From contig NZ_BDFO01000001.1 in assembly GCF_001748245.1 (NCBI RefSeq), forward strand, positions 4,844,483 to 4,908,482: a DNA stretch of 64,000 nucleotides. The letters are read 5' to 3'. Shown piece by piece: positions 51,654-60,426 of this stretch (position 1 is its first letter; the number at the start of each line of letters is the position of its first letter). The stretch comes from Oligoflexus tunisiensis. GTDB taxonomy: Bacteria; Bdellovibrionota_B; Oligoflexia; Oligoflexales; Oligoflexaceae. Both the position numbers and the translations under genes were made by a program. The notes under the pieces were generated by a model. That model ran no database searches, was not told the DNA's origin, and saw only the letters and a program-made list of their open reading frames with translations.

Positions 51654-52619
51654 ATGACGTTTCTTGCCCAACAACGCTGCGTGTGGACCGGCTGCATGCT
51701 GGCTCTGGGTCTTGGCCTGAGTGGTCTGAGCACCGCGGCAGATAAGTACGAGCCGTACCCGGTCGATTACAAGCCCATGGAAAAGTATCCGGAACAGCAA
51801 AAGGAATGGACGGCCAATAAAGAGAAATATGCAAATACCGTCATGCCGGAACCGGTGATGAAACGTCAGCTCGAACTCATCGAGTCGATGTCAACCAGGG
51901 AACCTGCGTGGCTTGATGGACAGTGGATGGTGGCGGATGCAGCCTTCCAGCTCGGCGGTTCCTACACCGAGGAAAAGGATCTGCCTTACGCCCGCAGCGT
52001 TTTTGTTCGCGGTCAGAAGGCAGCAGGAAAATGCATAGATAAGAAACCGGATCATCCCATCTGTCAGCTGTTCCTGGGCGCGATGATCGGCAAGATCGCC
52101 TCGATCGATGGCATTTTCTCTTCACTGAAAAAAGCCAAGCAGGTGGAAACGCTTTGGCTCGGCGTTGTGAATTCCAAATACAACCATCGCTTTGCAGAGT
52201 CCTCATCACTGCAAGGCAGCGCACGTTATGCGCTCGGCATGTTCTACCGCCTGATCCCTGACTTCTTTCTGATGAGCTGGCTCTTCGATGTGCGCGGTGA
52301 TATCAAGAAATCCGTGCAGTACCACAAGGATGCCATCGCCGTGGATCCACCCAACCCCTGCAGCAAAATCATGCTGGCCGCTTCGATGCTTTGCTCCGTC
52401 AAAGGCGACACGAAAAAGCCGGACGGCCAGGAGGCTTTGAAACACCTGCGCGACGCACGTCAGATGACAGCCGGGACTCTGGTGGCCAAAGCTTGCCAGA
52501 ATGATACCGCACGTCTGGAAATGGCACCTGACAAGGCCTGCGGTTATGAGACCGCCCGTCAGCAGGAAACCAGCGAAGACGAATTCAAGAAGCAACAACA
52601 GCAGGCACAGGCCCACTGA
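51654..52619 (+). CDS. Secreted helical-repeat (TatT/TPR-like) protein
   Basis: 321 residues. The signal peptide is long (MTFLAQQRCVWTGCMLALGL...STAA). The mature protein is helical with TPR-like units: AWLDGQWMVADAAFQLGGSY, ARSVFVRGQKAAGKCIDKKP, ALGMFYRLIPDFFLMSWLFD and KKSVQYHKDAIAVDPPNPCS. The layout recalls TatT-type periplasmic proteins associated with TRAP transporters, but no transporter is nearby. Three cysteine pairs may be disulfides. It ends in a Q-rich tail. The ATG has AAAGGAG 7 nt upstream, and a good terminator follows. Confidence 0.65.
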   Translation: MTFLAQQRCVWTGCMLALGLGLSGLSTAADKYEPYPVDYKPMEKYPEQQKEWTANKEKYANTVMPEPVMKRQLELIESMSTREPAWLDGQWMVADAAFQLGGSYTEEKDLPYARSVFVRGQKAAGKCIDKKPDHPICQLFLGAMIGKIASIDGIFSSLKKAKQVETLWLGVVNSKYNHRFAESSSLQGSARYALGMFYRLIPDFFLMSWLFDVRGDIKKSVQYHKDAIAVDPPNPCSKIMLAASMLCSVKGDTKKPDGQEALKHLRDARQMTAGTLVAKACQNDTARLEMAPDKACGYETARQQETSEDEFKKQQQQAQAH

Positions 52620-52650
52620 GCCCGCCGCTGAACGCCAAATGTCCTGACCA

Positions 52651-52675
52651 GGACCCGACTCCCGGGTCCTTTTTT
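52651..52675 (+). terminator. Intrinsic terminator of the TatT/TPR-like gene
   Basis: GGACCCG, loop ACTCC, CGGGTCC, then TTTTTT, 31 nt after the stop codon. Confidence 0.88.
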
Positions 52676-52768
52676 CATTCCACCCGTTGACCGCACCGCC
52701 CCTGGTTTTTATACTCACTGCTTCGGTCTGCCTGGTATCAAGCTCCCCCCCAATTGTGAGGACCTGCC

Positions 52769-54382
52769 ATGGAATTCTCTTACCAAAAACCGCTGGTTTT
52801 GGGACCCGATAAGACACCTTATCGTTTGCTGACCAAGGATCATGTCAGCACCACCACCTTTCAGGGCCAAACCGTTCTGCAGGTCGCGCCGGAAGGGCTG
52901 GAACTTTTGGCCCGCGAGGCCTTGCGCGAGATCTCGTTTTTTCTGCGCCCGACGCATTTGCAGAGCCTGAACCGGATTCTCGACGATCCTGAAGCCTCGG
53001 ATAACGACCGCTTTGTGGCCCATGCCCTGCTCCAAAACGCCGTCATTGCCGCCGACGGTCAATTGCCGAGCTGCCAGGATACCGGCACAGCCATCGTCAT
53101 CGGCAAAAAAGGTCAGTACGTCTTCACCGGAGCGGATGATGCCGCGTGGCTGTCGAAGGGCATTTTTAAAACCTATCAAAAGGAAAACCTGCGCTACTCG
53201 CAGCTCGCCCCGATCACCATGTTCGAGGAAAAGAACACCGGCAGCAACCTGCCCGCGCAAATCGATCTCTATGCAACGCCAGGCGACAGCTATGAGTTTC
53301 TCTTCCTCGCCAAAGGCGGTGGCTCAGCCAACAAAAGTTTTCTCTTCCAACAGACCAAATCGCTATTGAATGAAGATAACCTCATCAAGTTTATCGAGGA
53401 CAAGGTCAAATACCTCGGCACCAGCGCCTGCCCGCCCTATCACCTGGCTCTGGTGATCGGCGGAACCTCGGCGGAATCCTGTCTGAAAATTGTCAAGGAA
53501 GCCTCCGCCGGTTATCTCGATCATCTGCCCACCAGCGGCAACACTCATGGTCAGGCCTTCCGCGATCTCGAATGGGAAGCCCGGGTGCAGAAGATCTGTC
53601 AGGAGACGGGCATCGGCGCTCAGTTCGGCGGCAAATATTTCGTGCACGATGTGCGCGTGATCCGACTGCCACGTCACGCGGCGTCCTGCCCGGTGGGCCT
53701 GGGCGTCAGCTGCAGCGCCGACCGCAACATCAAAGCCAAAATCACCAAGGACGGCATCTTCATCGAGGAACTCGAACACAATCCGTCGCGTTTTCTGCCG
53801 AAGCAGGATCCCACTCTCCCCGCTCCGGTCGAAATCGATCTCGACCGGCCGATGGATGAGGTGCGGCGCGAGCTGAGCAAACATCCGATCAAGACGCGTT
53901 TGAAATTGAGTGGCACCTTGATCGTGGCTCGCGATGTGGCACATGCCCGCATTCAGCAGATGCTGAATGAAGGCCAGCCCATGCCGGAGTATTTCAAGAA
54001 TCATCCGATCTACTATGCCGGTCCCGCGAAGACTCCGGAAGGTCTGCCCTCCGGCAGCTTCGGGCCCACCACAGCGGGTCGCATGGATCCTTATGTGGCG
54101 CCATTCATGGCCAAGGGTGGTTCGCTCGTCATGCTGGCCAAGGGCAACCGGGCCCCGGCTGTGGCCGCGGCCTGCAAGCAGTACGGTGGCTTTTATCTGG
54201 GTTCGATCGGTGGACCTGCTGCGATCCTGGCCAAGCAAAACATTCAGAGTGTTGAGGTCGTGGATTTCGCCGATCTGGGCATGGAAGCCGTGCGCAAAAT
54301 CCGCATCAAGGATTTCCCGGCCTTTATCGTCTGTGATGACAAGGGCAATGACTTCTACAGCAACATTCAAGGCAACGAGTGA
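52769..54382 (+). CDS. Fumarate hydratase, class I ([4Fe-4S])
   Basis: 537 residues, the full two-domain class I form as in FumA/FumB. Cluster-ligand regions are visible: LPSCQDTGTAIVIGKKG near 103-119 and HAASCPVGLGVSCSADRNIK near 305-325; a third cysteine lies in AESCLKIVKEAS. The C-terminal beta domain has PSGSFGPTTAGRMDPYVAPF, KGNRAPAVAAACKQYGGFYL and FPAFIVCDDKGNDFY. It interconverts fumarate and malate in the cytoplasm, using an oxygen-sensitive cluster; sufS/sufU elsewhere in the window would serve such enzymes. The start ATG has GAGGA 6 nt upstream. A palindromic repeat element begins 6 nt after the stop. Confidence 0.93.
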   Translation: MEFSYQKPLVLGPDKTPYRLLTKDHVSTTTFQGQTVLQVAPEGLELLAREALREISFFLRPTHLQSLNRILDDPEASDNDRFVAHALLQNAVIAADGQLPSCQDTGTAIVIGKKGQYVFTGADDAAWLSKGIFKTYQKENLRYSQLAPITMFEEKNTGSNLPAQIDLYATPGDSYEFLFLAKGGGSANKSFLFQQTKSLLNEDNLIKFIEDKVKYLGTSACPPYHLALVIGGTSAESCLKIVKEASAGYLDHLPTSGNTHGQAFRDLEWEARVQKICQETGIGAQFGGKYFVHDVRVIRLPRHAASCPVGLGVSCSADRNIKAKITKDGIFIEELEHNPSRFLPKQDPTLPAPVEIDLDRPMDEVRRELSKHPIKTRLKLSGTLIVARDVAHARIQQMLNEGQPMPEYFKNHPIYYAGPAKTPEGLPSGSFGPTTAGRMDPYVAPFMAKGGSLVMLAKGNRAPAVAAACKQYGGFYLGSIGGPAAILAKQNIQSVEVVDFADLGMEAVRKIRIKDFPAFIVCDDKGNDFYSNIQGNE

Positions 54383-54388
54383 TTTGGA

Positions 54389-54509
54389 TTGACTGTCGGA
54401 TCATTCAAGAGACAAGGCGCAAGAGAGGCGAGCAGCGGAGTTGGCATTTGGGCCAATGAGCAGCGCAGCCGACCGAGCAACGCAGTATCTTGAATGATAC
54501 GACGGTCAA
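54389..54509. repeat. Long palindromic intergenic element, copy B
   Basis: Outer arms at 54389-54410 and 54488-54509 pair at 20 of 22 positions (beginning TTGACTGTCGGATCATTC). The core matches copy A (10158-10284, minus strand) in the blocks CAAGGCGC, GAGGCGAGCA, CGGAGT and GACCGAGCAACGCAG. The outer arms and the inner stem (TTGGC/GCCAA here) differ from copy A but still pair. It lies between convergent genes and its right arm covers the stop codon of the CPBP gene. Confidence 0.85.
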
Positions 54510-55282
54510 TGGGGGGCTGATGCCCCCTTGTCCACCAGCCGCACAAGATCCCTCCCCACCCAGTAAAGACCAAGACCCAGGAGCAGCAAAACACTGTAAA
54601 ACAGGCCTTTTTGTGCTCCAATCTGTGTGAAGATATTGAAAGAAAAGACCTGACTGCCGAAGGCGAGCAGGTTGTTCAAGAGATGCACGCCGATCGCTGC
54701 ACCGATGCCATGAAAGGACCGCACGTAGCTGAGGCTCAGCGCAAAGAGCAGATAAGCCAGCAGCGCCTGGGCACTGGTGTGAGGCGCAAGATGCGCGAGT
54801 GCAAACATCCCGGCGCTGAGCAGCACGGCCGCACTTTTTTTCAGACGCCGCCCTAAAAAATCCGGCAGCCAGGCCCGAAAGAAAATTTCCTCCAGGATCG
54901 CACTCAGCAGAAAACTGAGCGCCGTCCAGCTGAAGGGAAAACGCCGAATAAAGAGCTGGCTGTCATAAAGCGGTTCCAGCAAAGGCTCGGGGATGAGATG
55001 AAATTCCATGAAGAGCCACAGCACGAGGGTATTCAAAAGCCAGATCACAGGCAAAAGTCCCAGGGCCCGATACCAGGGGCCTGGACTTCCGCAGCGCCGC
55101 CGCCAGTCATGGAGCGCCGTGAGGCTCAGGACCTGAAGAAGGAGCAGTGTCGCGCTCACGATTTCCATACTGCGAAGAAAGGGTTTCAATTCCCAATGCG
55201 GATAGACCACAAACCGCAGGAACGGATGCAGTCCAACCCAGAGCATGATGTTAGCGATGAACCAAACAGGATGGTGGAACAC
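54506..55282 (-). CDS. CPBP-family intramembrane metalloprotease
   Basis: About 258 residues with seven to eight hydrophobic helices. The three CPBP (Abi/CAAX-like) motifs are present: LLSAILEEIFFRAWLPDFLG (EExxxR), FALAHLAPH, and IGVHLLNNLLAF with H and N. These enzymes cleave prenylated or membrane proteins in eukaryotes and have varied bacterial roles. I took the GTG at 55282 with AGGG 6 nt upstream; a TTG at 55315 is the outer limit. The stop codon lies inside the right arm of palindromic element B. Confidence 0.8.
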   Translation of the reverse strand: MFHHPVWFIANIMLWVGLHPFLRFVVYPHWELKPFLRSMEIVSATLLLLQVLSLTALHDWRRRCGSPGPWYRALGLLPVIWLLNTLVLWLFMEFHLIPEPLLEPLYDSQLFIRRFPFSWTALSFLLSAILEEIFFRAWLPDFLGRRLKKSAAVLLSAGMFALAHLAPHTSAQALLAYLLFALSLSYVRSFHGIGAAIGVHLLNNLLAFGSQVFSFNIFTQIGAQKGLFYSVLLLLGLGLYWVGRDLVRLVDKGASAPH

Positions 55283-55398
55283 GGGAAACCCTGACCCCTT
55301 TGACGTGAAGGGCAAGGCGCGAGGCTAGCCTCTTCGCGTGGAGACGGTCAAGGCCGGGGCCATGTTCTGAAAACGATATTTGGAGCACGTGGGGCGAT

Positions 55399-56130
55399 TC
55401 ATTCCCCGCTGACGGAAGCGGCTGTTGAGGCTTCGGTTTCCCCGGTGGCCGGGGCTACGGACGTGGTCGGGAGACTTTTCCGCTTGTCGCTACGACGCTT
55501 CAACCAGCGCACGAGGTAATAGACGGCAACGACCAGCAGGATGCCCCCAAGAACGATCTTGAATTGCTTGAAGTACTTCAGGATCGTTTCCCCATAGAAG
55601 GCCACGAGCAGAACCTGAGTGGGAACAGACACGCCCGCCGCCAGGGCATCGACCAGGACAAACTTGGTCGTGCTAAGACCCATCATGCCGCAGGCGAAGT
55701 GCCCGGGGAAACGCAAACCCGGCGTAAAGCGGAACGCGCCGGCCGCCCACATTCCATACTTTTTGGTCCATATGGCGACGTCGTCCATACGGGCTCGGAA
55801 ACGGGCTGTGTAACGGGAGCGTAAAAATCGGCCGCCGAACCTTCGCCCTAAATAGAAGACAAGACAGTCGGAAAAAACCACAGAAAAAAACGCGACTCCA
55901 GCGGTCACATAGGGATTGACCCCGACCGCGCCTTCATAGGGTGGTGGGAAAAGATCGGGACGCGAGGCGACATAGCACACCAGACCCGAGCCGACCAAAG
56001 TGAATTCCTCGGGGGCCGGTAAACCAAATCCGGAGGCGAGCATCAGACAAAATATGAGGAGATACATCCCAATGGGCTGATAAGCATATTCCGTAAGCCA
56101 AGCGAACACTTCCTGTTCCGAAAATCCCAT
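55399..56130 (-). CDS. DedA-family membrane protein
   Basis: 243 residues, about five hydrophobic segments. DedA/SNARE-associated signatures: the re-entrant MLASGFGLPAPEEFTLVGSG with acidic pair, FFSVVFSDCLVFYLGRRFGG, and AFRFTPGLRFPGHFACGMMG, which corresponds to the conserved R-F-x-P-G-x-R motif. DedA proteins are lipid carriers or scramblases (for example undecaprenyl phosphate recycling in some branches). The C-terminal tail is Lys/Arg-rich then Thr/Ala-rich. The ATG has GAGAGGGAG 4-6 nt upstream. Divergent from the ABC-F gene across a 490-bp region. Confidence 0.85.
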   Translation of the reverse strand: MGFSEQEVFAWLTEYAYQPIGMYLLIFCLMLASGFGLPAPEEFTLVGSGLVCYVASRPDLFPPPYEGAVGVNPYVTAGVAFFSVVFSDCLVFYLGRRFGGRFLRSRYTARFRARMDDVAIWTKKYGMWAAGAFRFTPGLRFPGHFACGMMGLSTTKFVLVDALAAGVSVPTQVLLVAFYGETILKYFKQFKIVLGGILLVVAVYYLVRWLKRRSDKRKSLPTTSVAPATGETEASTAASVSGE

Positions 56131-56620
56131 TCACACTCCCTCTCACGCAGCTGTCGATACCAGCGGCCCCCTCTTCAGGACCATCGGATTGGCATCAATT
56201 TAGGGTCGAGCCCACAGGAATCGACAGAGATATCACAATCTGTCGCAAAAAGTTAGAGTTTCCTCGCAGTCCCGTGGGCCTCAGCATAATGACCCATCGG
56301 CATATTTTTCGGGGACTGGAGTGCCTGATACGGGAGGAAAACGGAATCCTGAGAGGCCCATATTAACATTCTGACTTTAAGAATATTATGATAACAGATT
56401 CCAAAAATGCCTTGTACAACGGCATTTGCGCCGTCCCATCAAGATCTTGCCTTTCATGACCGATTTGTTTAAATAGAACTGGACTTTTGAATAAGGAGTC
56501 CCCAGTCGGCACCCCGCCGACGTCTTATGCGTCACTGAATTCCTCAATATTTTCGCTTCCCTGGCATCGATCCTGATCGATTCCTGAAGCCTATTTTGAT
56601 GAAAATTCAAGGACGCATGT
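56131..56620. promoter_or_regulatory. Long structured region upstream of the ABC-F gene
   Basis: 490 bp between divergent DedA and ABC-F genes without a solid gene. Visible structures: nested stems at 56208-56282 (GAGCCCAC/GTGGGCCTC with a bulge, AGGAA/TTCCT, CGACAGA/TCTGTCG), a hairpin at 56405-56427 (AAATGCC/GGCATTT) and another at 56505-56521 (GTCGGC/GCCGAC). A 23-codon frame (56388-56459, MITDSKNALYNGICAVPSRS and three more) spans the second hairpin but has only a weak ribosome site. This recalls leader attenuators of antibiotic-resistance ABC-F genes, by inference. Confidence 0.45.
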
Positions 56621-58201
56621 ATGATACAGATCATCAATCTGTCTTTTGCCTATAGCGACGATTTTTCTCTCTTTCATCAATTGCATGTGAATCTTGCCCG
56701 CGCGCGTTACGGTCTGGTCGGACCCAATGCTGCGGGGAAGAGTACGCTGCTGGCGCTCATAGCCGGTCGCCTGGCGCCGCATGCCGGCTCCATTTTCAAT
56801 GAAACCCCGGACCTTCAATATCTGCCGCAGCTCGATGTCGTTGCCGATGCGGCCCACGAGGAGGGGCTGCGTGTGCTCCAGGTCGGACGCGCGATACAAG
56901 CCACCGAGGCCAGCGTTGCGGATTGGTCATTCATGGAGGAACGCTGGGCGCTCTATGCAAGCATGGAACAGCGTCTCCAGGAGTGGGGCCTTGCCGATTT
57001 GGATATTTCCCAAAACGGTCCCTGGAGCGGCGGCACCTGGCAGCGTCTGCGGCTGGCTTTGACCCTGGCGCATGAAGACGCCTTTCTCCTGCTCGACGAA
57101 CCCAGCAATCACCTGGACCGCGAGAGTCGCTTGATCCTGATGGAGGCCTTGCAGAAACATCGCGGCGGTTGCCTCGTCGCCAGCCATGATCGTGAACTTT
57201 TGAATACCATGGACCAGACCCTGGCGCTGGAAGACGGAAAAATTCAGGTCCATGGGGGTCCTTATGATTTTTACAAGGCCGCTTATGATCAGCAGCAGGC
57301 CGCGTTTCATGCCGCCTGGGCTCAGACGCAGCAGGAATTGGATCGGGCTCGCAAGGAAGCGCAGAGGGTCCGCGAGAAGCAGGCAAAAAAATCGGCCAAG
57401 GGTCATCGCGATCGGGAAAAGGGTGGCATGCCACGCATCCTCTTGGGAGCCCGGCGCATGAAAGCCGAGCTCACCACTGCGAAGCTGCAGTCACGGCACG
57501 AGGAAAAGATTGGTGACTTGGAAAGCAGGTTGCAGGAGAAAGCCGGGAAGCTGATCCACAGCACCGAGCTGCATCTAGATGTCAAAGCCGTTCGCCGGCC
57601 CGGCGATCGTCCCATCCTCAGTCTTCAGAAAGTGCAGCATCGCTGGTCAGAGGCCGACCTTTGGGGCGAGCCTCTTTATTTGCAGCTGGGTGCCGGTGAA
57701 CATCTGGCGATAGTCGGGGCCAATGGTTCCGGCAAGAGCACTCTTCTTCAAATCATCATGGGCCGCATCGAACCTGCATCCGGACAGGTCGAACGACGCT
57801 TTCGTGAAGCCTTCCTGCTCGATCAGGATCTCAGCCTGCTGCCGCGCCATCAGAGTCTCCTTGAAATCTGGCAGGATCCCCTCCATGTCCGCGATGAAGG
57901 CCTCCGACGTACGATCGCCGCACGACTCGGACTGAAGGCTCGCGAGGCCGGCACCCCTCTGGAACAGTTGAGTGGGGGCCAGCGTTTGCGAGCCGCTCTT
58001 GTCCTGCTCGCCACCCGCGAGGTGCCACCGGATTTGATTCTGCTCGATGAACCGAGCAATCACCTGGATCTGAATGCCCTCGACTGTCTGGTCACAACCC
58101 TGCGGGCGCTTCCCTCCAGTCTCATTGTGGTCACACATGATTTCCGCTTTTTGGAGGATTTGTCCGTCCATCAGCGCTTCGAATTGGTCAGAGCCCGTTG
58201 A
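56621..58201 (+). CDS. ABC-F family ATPase (ribosome-associated)
   Basis: 526 residues, two ABC domains and no membrane segments. Domain 1: Walker A GPNAAGKST near 34-42, signature WSGGTWQRLRLAL, Walker B FLLLDEPSNHLD. A ~100-residue charged linker (ARKEAQRVREKQAKKSAKGH) includes GGMPRILLGARRMKAELTTA. Domain 2: GANGSGKST near 366, LSGGQRLRAALVLLA, LILLDEPSNHLD. ABC-F proteins bind the ribosomal E-site and rescue stalled or antibiotic-blocked ribosomes, or tune translation. Subfamily is unclear; the linker is not that of EttA. The ATG has AAGGA 7 nt upstream. A structured leader precedes it, and the MreB-like gene starts 36 nt downstream. Confidence 0.88.
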   Translation: MIQIINLSFAYSDDFSLFHQLHVNLARARYGLVGPNAAGKSTLLALIAGRLAPHAGSIFNETPDLQYLPQLDVVADAAHEEGLRVLQVGRAIQATEASVADWSFMEERWALYASMEQRLQEWGLADLDISQNGPWSGGTWQRLRLALTLAHEDAFLLLDEPSNHLDRESRLILMEALQKHRGGCLVASHDRELLNTMDQTLALEDGKIQVHGGPYDFYKAAYDQQQAAFHAAWAQTQQELDRARKEAQRVREKQAKKSAKGHRDREKGGMPRILLGARRMKAELTTAKLQSRHEEKIGDLESRLQEKAGKLIHSTELHLDVKAVRRPGDRPILSLQKVQHRWSEADLWGEPLYLQLGAGEHLAIVGANGSGKSTLLQIIMGRIEPASGQVERRFREAFLLDQDLSLLPRHQSLLEIWQDPLHVRDEGLRRTIAARLGLKAREAGTPLEQLSGGQRLRAALVLLATREVPPDLILLDEPSNHLDLNALDCLVTTLRALPSSLIVVTHDFRFLEDLSVHQRFELVRAR

Positions 58202-58237
58202 ATCTGCTAACGTAAGGAAAACGGGTGAGTATGTAAT

Positions 58238-59272
58238 ATGAAGACGTGGAAGAGACTCTTCGGTTCGTCGTGGGATTTGGCCATCGATCTGGGGACTGAG
58301 AATACCTTGATCCAGGCCCGTGGACGTGGAGCGCAGACCTGGAATGAACCTTCCATCCTGGCCTACGCTCTGCAACCGGATGGCAACATCACGCCCTGGA
58401 CCGCAGGGCAGAGCGCCTTGCGCATGGAAGGGCGAACCAGTGAAACGGTGCGCACGGTACGGCCTTTGGCCGACGGTGTGATCGTCCACTTGCAGGCTGC
58501 GGTGGACATGCTGCGCATTATGCTGGAGGCGCGCATGCCAACGCATCCTGGTCAGGTGCTCATTTCCTTTCCCCATGCGATCACGCCGATTGAGAAAATG
58601 GCCTTTCGTGATCTGGCCCAGCATCTGCATCCCGAGCGTGTGCTGCTCGTCAAGGAACCCTTGGCCGCGGCCGTGGGTTCCGGTTTGGATATCCTGCGTT
58701 CCCAGGGTCACATGATCGTCGACCTCGGCAAGGGCATCATCGAGGCCGTAATCATGGTGCAGGGCGAGGTCGTGGCGTCCAGTTCCCTGCGTCTGCAGGG
58801 GCGCTGTGAAAACGAACGGATCCAGCATCATCTCAAGGAACATCATGGTCTTCTGGTAGGGTATGCGACCCTGGAGGATCTCAAACGCCGGCTGCACGAA
58901 AAACAGCCAGATGATCGTCTCGACATCAAAGGTCTCTCCCTGAGCACGGGTCTGCCGCAGCGTCTCGAGCTGCACGTGCAGGAACTCCTGGAAACCCTCG
59001 ATCCCTATGTCCAGGCGATTGTCACCTGCGTGATCGAAGCGCTGGAACAGGCGCCAGTGGAACTGCTCGGGGATATCATGGATCGCGGCATTCGAATCAC
59101 GGGAGGCGGGGCCCTGTCCCGCCATGTCCTTCGGGGTTTGGAGCACCGGCTGCCTGTCAAATTCCTGCCCGTGGCCGAACCCTTGCAGGCTGTGGCCCTG
59201 GGCAATCTTTCCATTCTTGCGGATAAGACTTTACAGAAAAGGCTCTGCACGACCCAGCTCAGCGCGCCTTGA
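58238..59272 (+). CDS. Divergent MreB-like actin-fold protein
   Basis: 344 residues, MreB length. Recognisable parts are the phosphate-1 loop DLAIDLGTENTLIQARGRG, the block NEPSILAYAL, AGQSALRMEGRTSETVRTVR PLADGVI, KEPLAAAVGSGLD and the adenosine region ITGGGALSRHVLRGLEHRLP. Changes from true MreB are striking: phosphate-2 is VDLGKGIIEAVI instead of VDIGGGTTEVAV, and the GERTAE helix reads GYATLEDLKRRL. ATP hydrolysis and polymerisation may be lost. It could be a regulatory paralogue, with canonical mreB elsewhere. It is 36 nt downstream of the ABC-F gene, and its 3' end overlaps the convergent Cys-rich gene by 14 nt. Confidence 0.8.
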   Translation: MKTWKRLFGSSWDLAIDLGTENTLIQARGRGAQTWNEPSILAYALQPDGNITPWTAGQSALRMEGRTSETVRTVRPLADGVIVHLQAAVDMLRIMLEARMPTHPGQVLISFPHAITPIEKMAFRDLAQHLHPERVLLVKEPLAAAVGSGLDILRSQGHMIVDLGKGIIEAVIMVQGEVVASSSLRLQGRCENERIQHHLKEHHGLLVGYATLEDLKRRLHEKQPDDRLDIKGLSLSTGLPQRLELHVQELLETLDPYVQAIVTCVIEALEQAPVELLGDIMDRGIRITGGGALSRHVLRGLEHRLPVKFLPVAEPLQAVALGNLSILADKTLQKRLCTTQLSAP

Positions 59273-60227
59273 AACAGATGCGCTCGTGGCTGTTCCAATC
59301 GCATTGCAGGGTATCGTGGCCGTTGTTGCAAACATCATGACTCGTATGGTTATATTCCGCGCAATGCTGCGCCTTCCGATAGCATTGACCATCCATCGAA
59401 AAATGTCCCTGCGGGCATTGCGCCACGCAGCGCCGGGTGGCGGGAACATAATCGCACTGCAAGGTATCCTTGCCGTTGTTACAGGTGTTGGCATCCGTGA
59501 AATCATATCCAGAACAGTGTGAAGCCAGCGGCCGACATTTTCCGTTAAAAGCGATCTCGTGCTTGCCGCATTGAGGTTCCTGCGGTTGGCCACCACAGTG
59601 TTCATACTTCAGACGGTAGACCGCCTTGCGCTGACCCGCCCCTTCATCAATCGCGATGAACGTGTTCTTCATATCATGGGCCTGACGTTGCGCCACGATC
59701 CCGATTTTAGTGCCAATGATCGCCTCGCGATCGCGGCCACACTGGGTCCATTCCTGGTCGATCTGATGGTTGACGATCACATCCTGGATATCGTTTTGGA
59801 ATCGGAAGCGTTCCGTCTTCACCGACTCACGCCCGGTGCGGAAGGAATGGGTGATGCTGGCCTCGGACAGGCCTTTCTGGGAAACCTCCGTAATGCCGGC
59901 GATGGCCACGGATTGCAAAGCCACCCGATAGCCCTCGGGAACAGTGAGAGGAATTTCCAGGTGACACTGGGCCGAGGCTTTCACATGATGCGCGTCGGTT
60001 TCCGCCTTGAAATCGATGAAGACAAGATCAAAGCTGCCGTCATCATTGGCATCGAAGATCACATTATCCGGATTGCAAATGGCGTCCCAGGCCACCTGCT
60101 TGCACGTGCCTTCGGTACAGACCTCGGGCATATCATTGACAAACTTCATCGAACTCGAGAGCTGCGGCGTCATGCCCCAAAGGGTGGAACTGCCGGCCAA
60201 AAGCAAGGAAAGGATCATGGGTTTCAT
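59259..60227 (-). CDS. Secreted DUF4360-like protein with C-terminal Cys-rich repeats
   Basis: 322 residues with signal peptide MKPMILSLLLAGSSTLWG. Residues ~25-215 follow the DUF4360 pattern: WDAICNPDNVIFDANDDG, FDLVFIDFKAETD, SAQCHLEIPLTVPEGYRVAL, and EWTQCGRDREAIIGTKIGIV. Residues ~225-322 hold two ~45-residue Cys-rich repeats: HCSGYDFTDANTCNNGKDTL QCDYVP and HCAEYNHTSHDVCNNGHDTL QCDWNS, linked by CVAQCPQGHFSMDGQCY. This third DUF4360 relative in the window is the only one with such a tail. The repeats are likely disulfide-rich and extracellular. Function unknown. Confidence 0.75.
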   Translation of the reverse strand: MKPMILSLLLAGSSTLWGMTPQLSSSMKFVNDMPEVCTEGTCKQVAWDAICNPDNVIFDANDDGSFDLVFIDFKAETDAHHVKASAQCHLEIPLTVPEGYRVALQSVAIAGITEVSQKGLSEASITHSFRTGRESVKTERFRFQNDIQDVIVNHQIDQEWTQCGRDREAIIGTKIGIVAQRQAHDMKNTFIAIDEGAGQRKAVYRLKYEHCGGQPQEPQCGKHEIAFNGKCRPLASHCSGYDFTDANTCNNGKDTLQCDYVPATRRCVAQCPQGHFSMDGQCYRKAQHCAEYNHTSHDVCNNGHDTLQCDWNSHERICFKAR

Positions 60228-60426
60228 GGAGAAGCTCCTTCAAAGCGGTATGAGGCGATGAATACCCCGACGGGAGAGAATTCGGGAGTCAGAGCGTCTG
60301 GAATAAAATGATGGGATTTGATGGGATTGGTTGGGGCTGTCTGGCGCGCATCAGGACCAGGCAGGCTTTGCCTCTTCAGGGATGCGAAATCGGGTCGATG
60401 AGCCGACGGTCATACAAGGACGTACC

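Noticed and set aside
56386..56637. Possible 83-codon gene upstream of ABC-F on the minus strand
   Set aside because: It overlaps the ABC-F start, lacks a ribosome site, and its composition follows the AT-rich intergenic DNA.
57647..59146. A 499-codon minus-strand frame opposite the ABC-F and MreB-like genes
   Set aside because: It spans two well-supported genes on the other strand and shows no protein-like motif.
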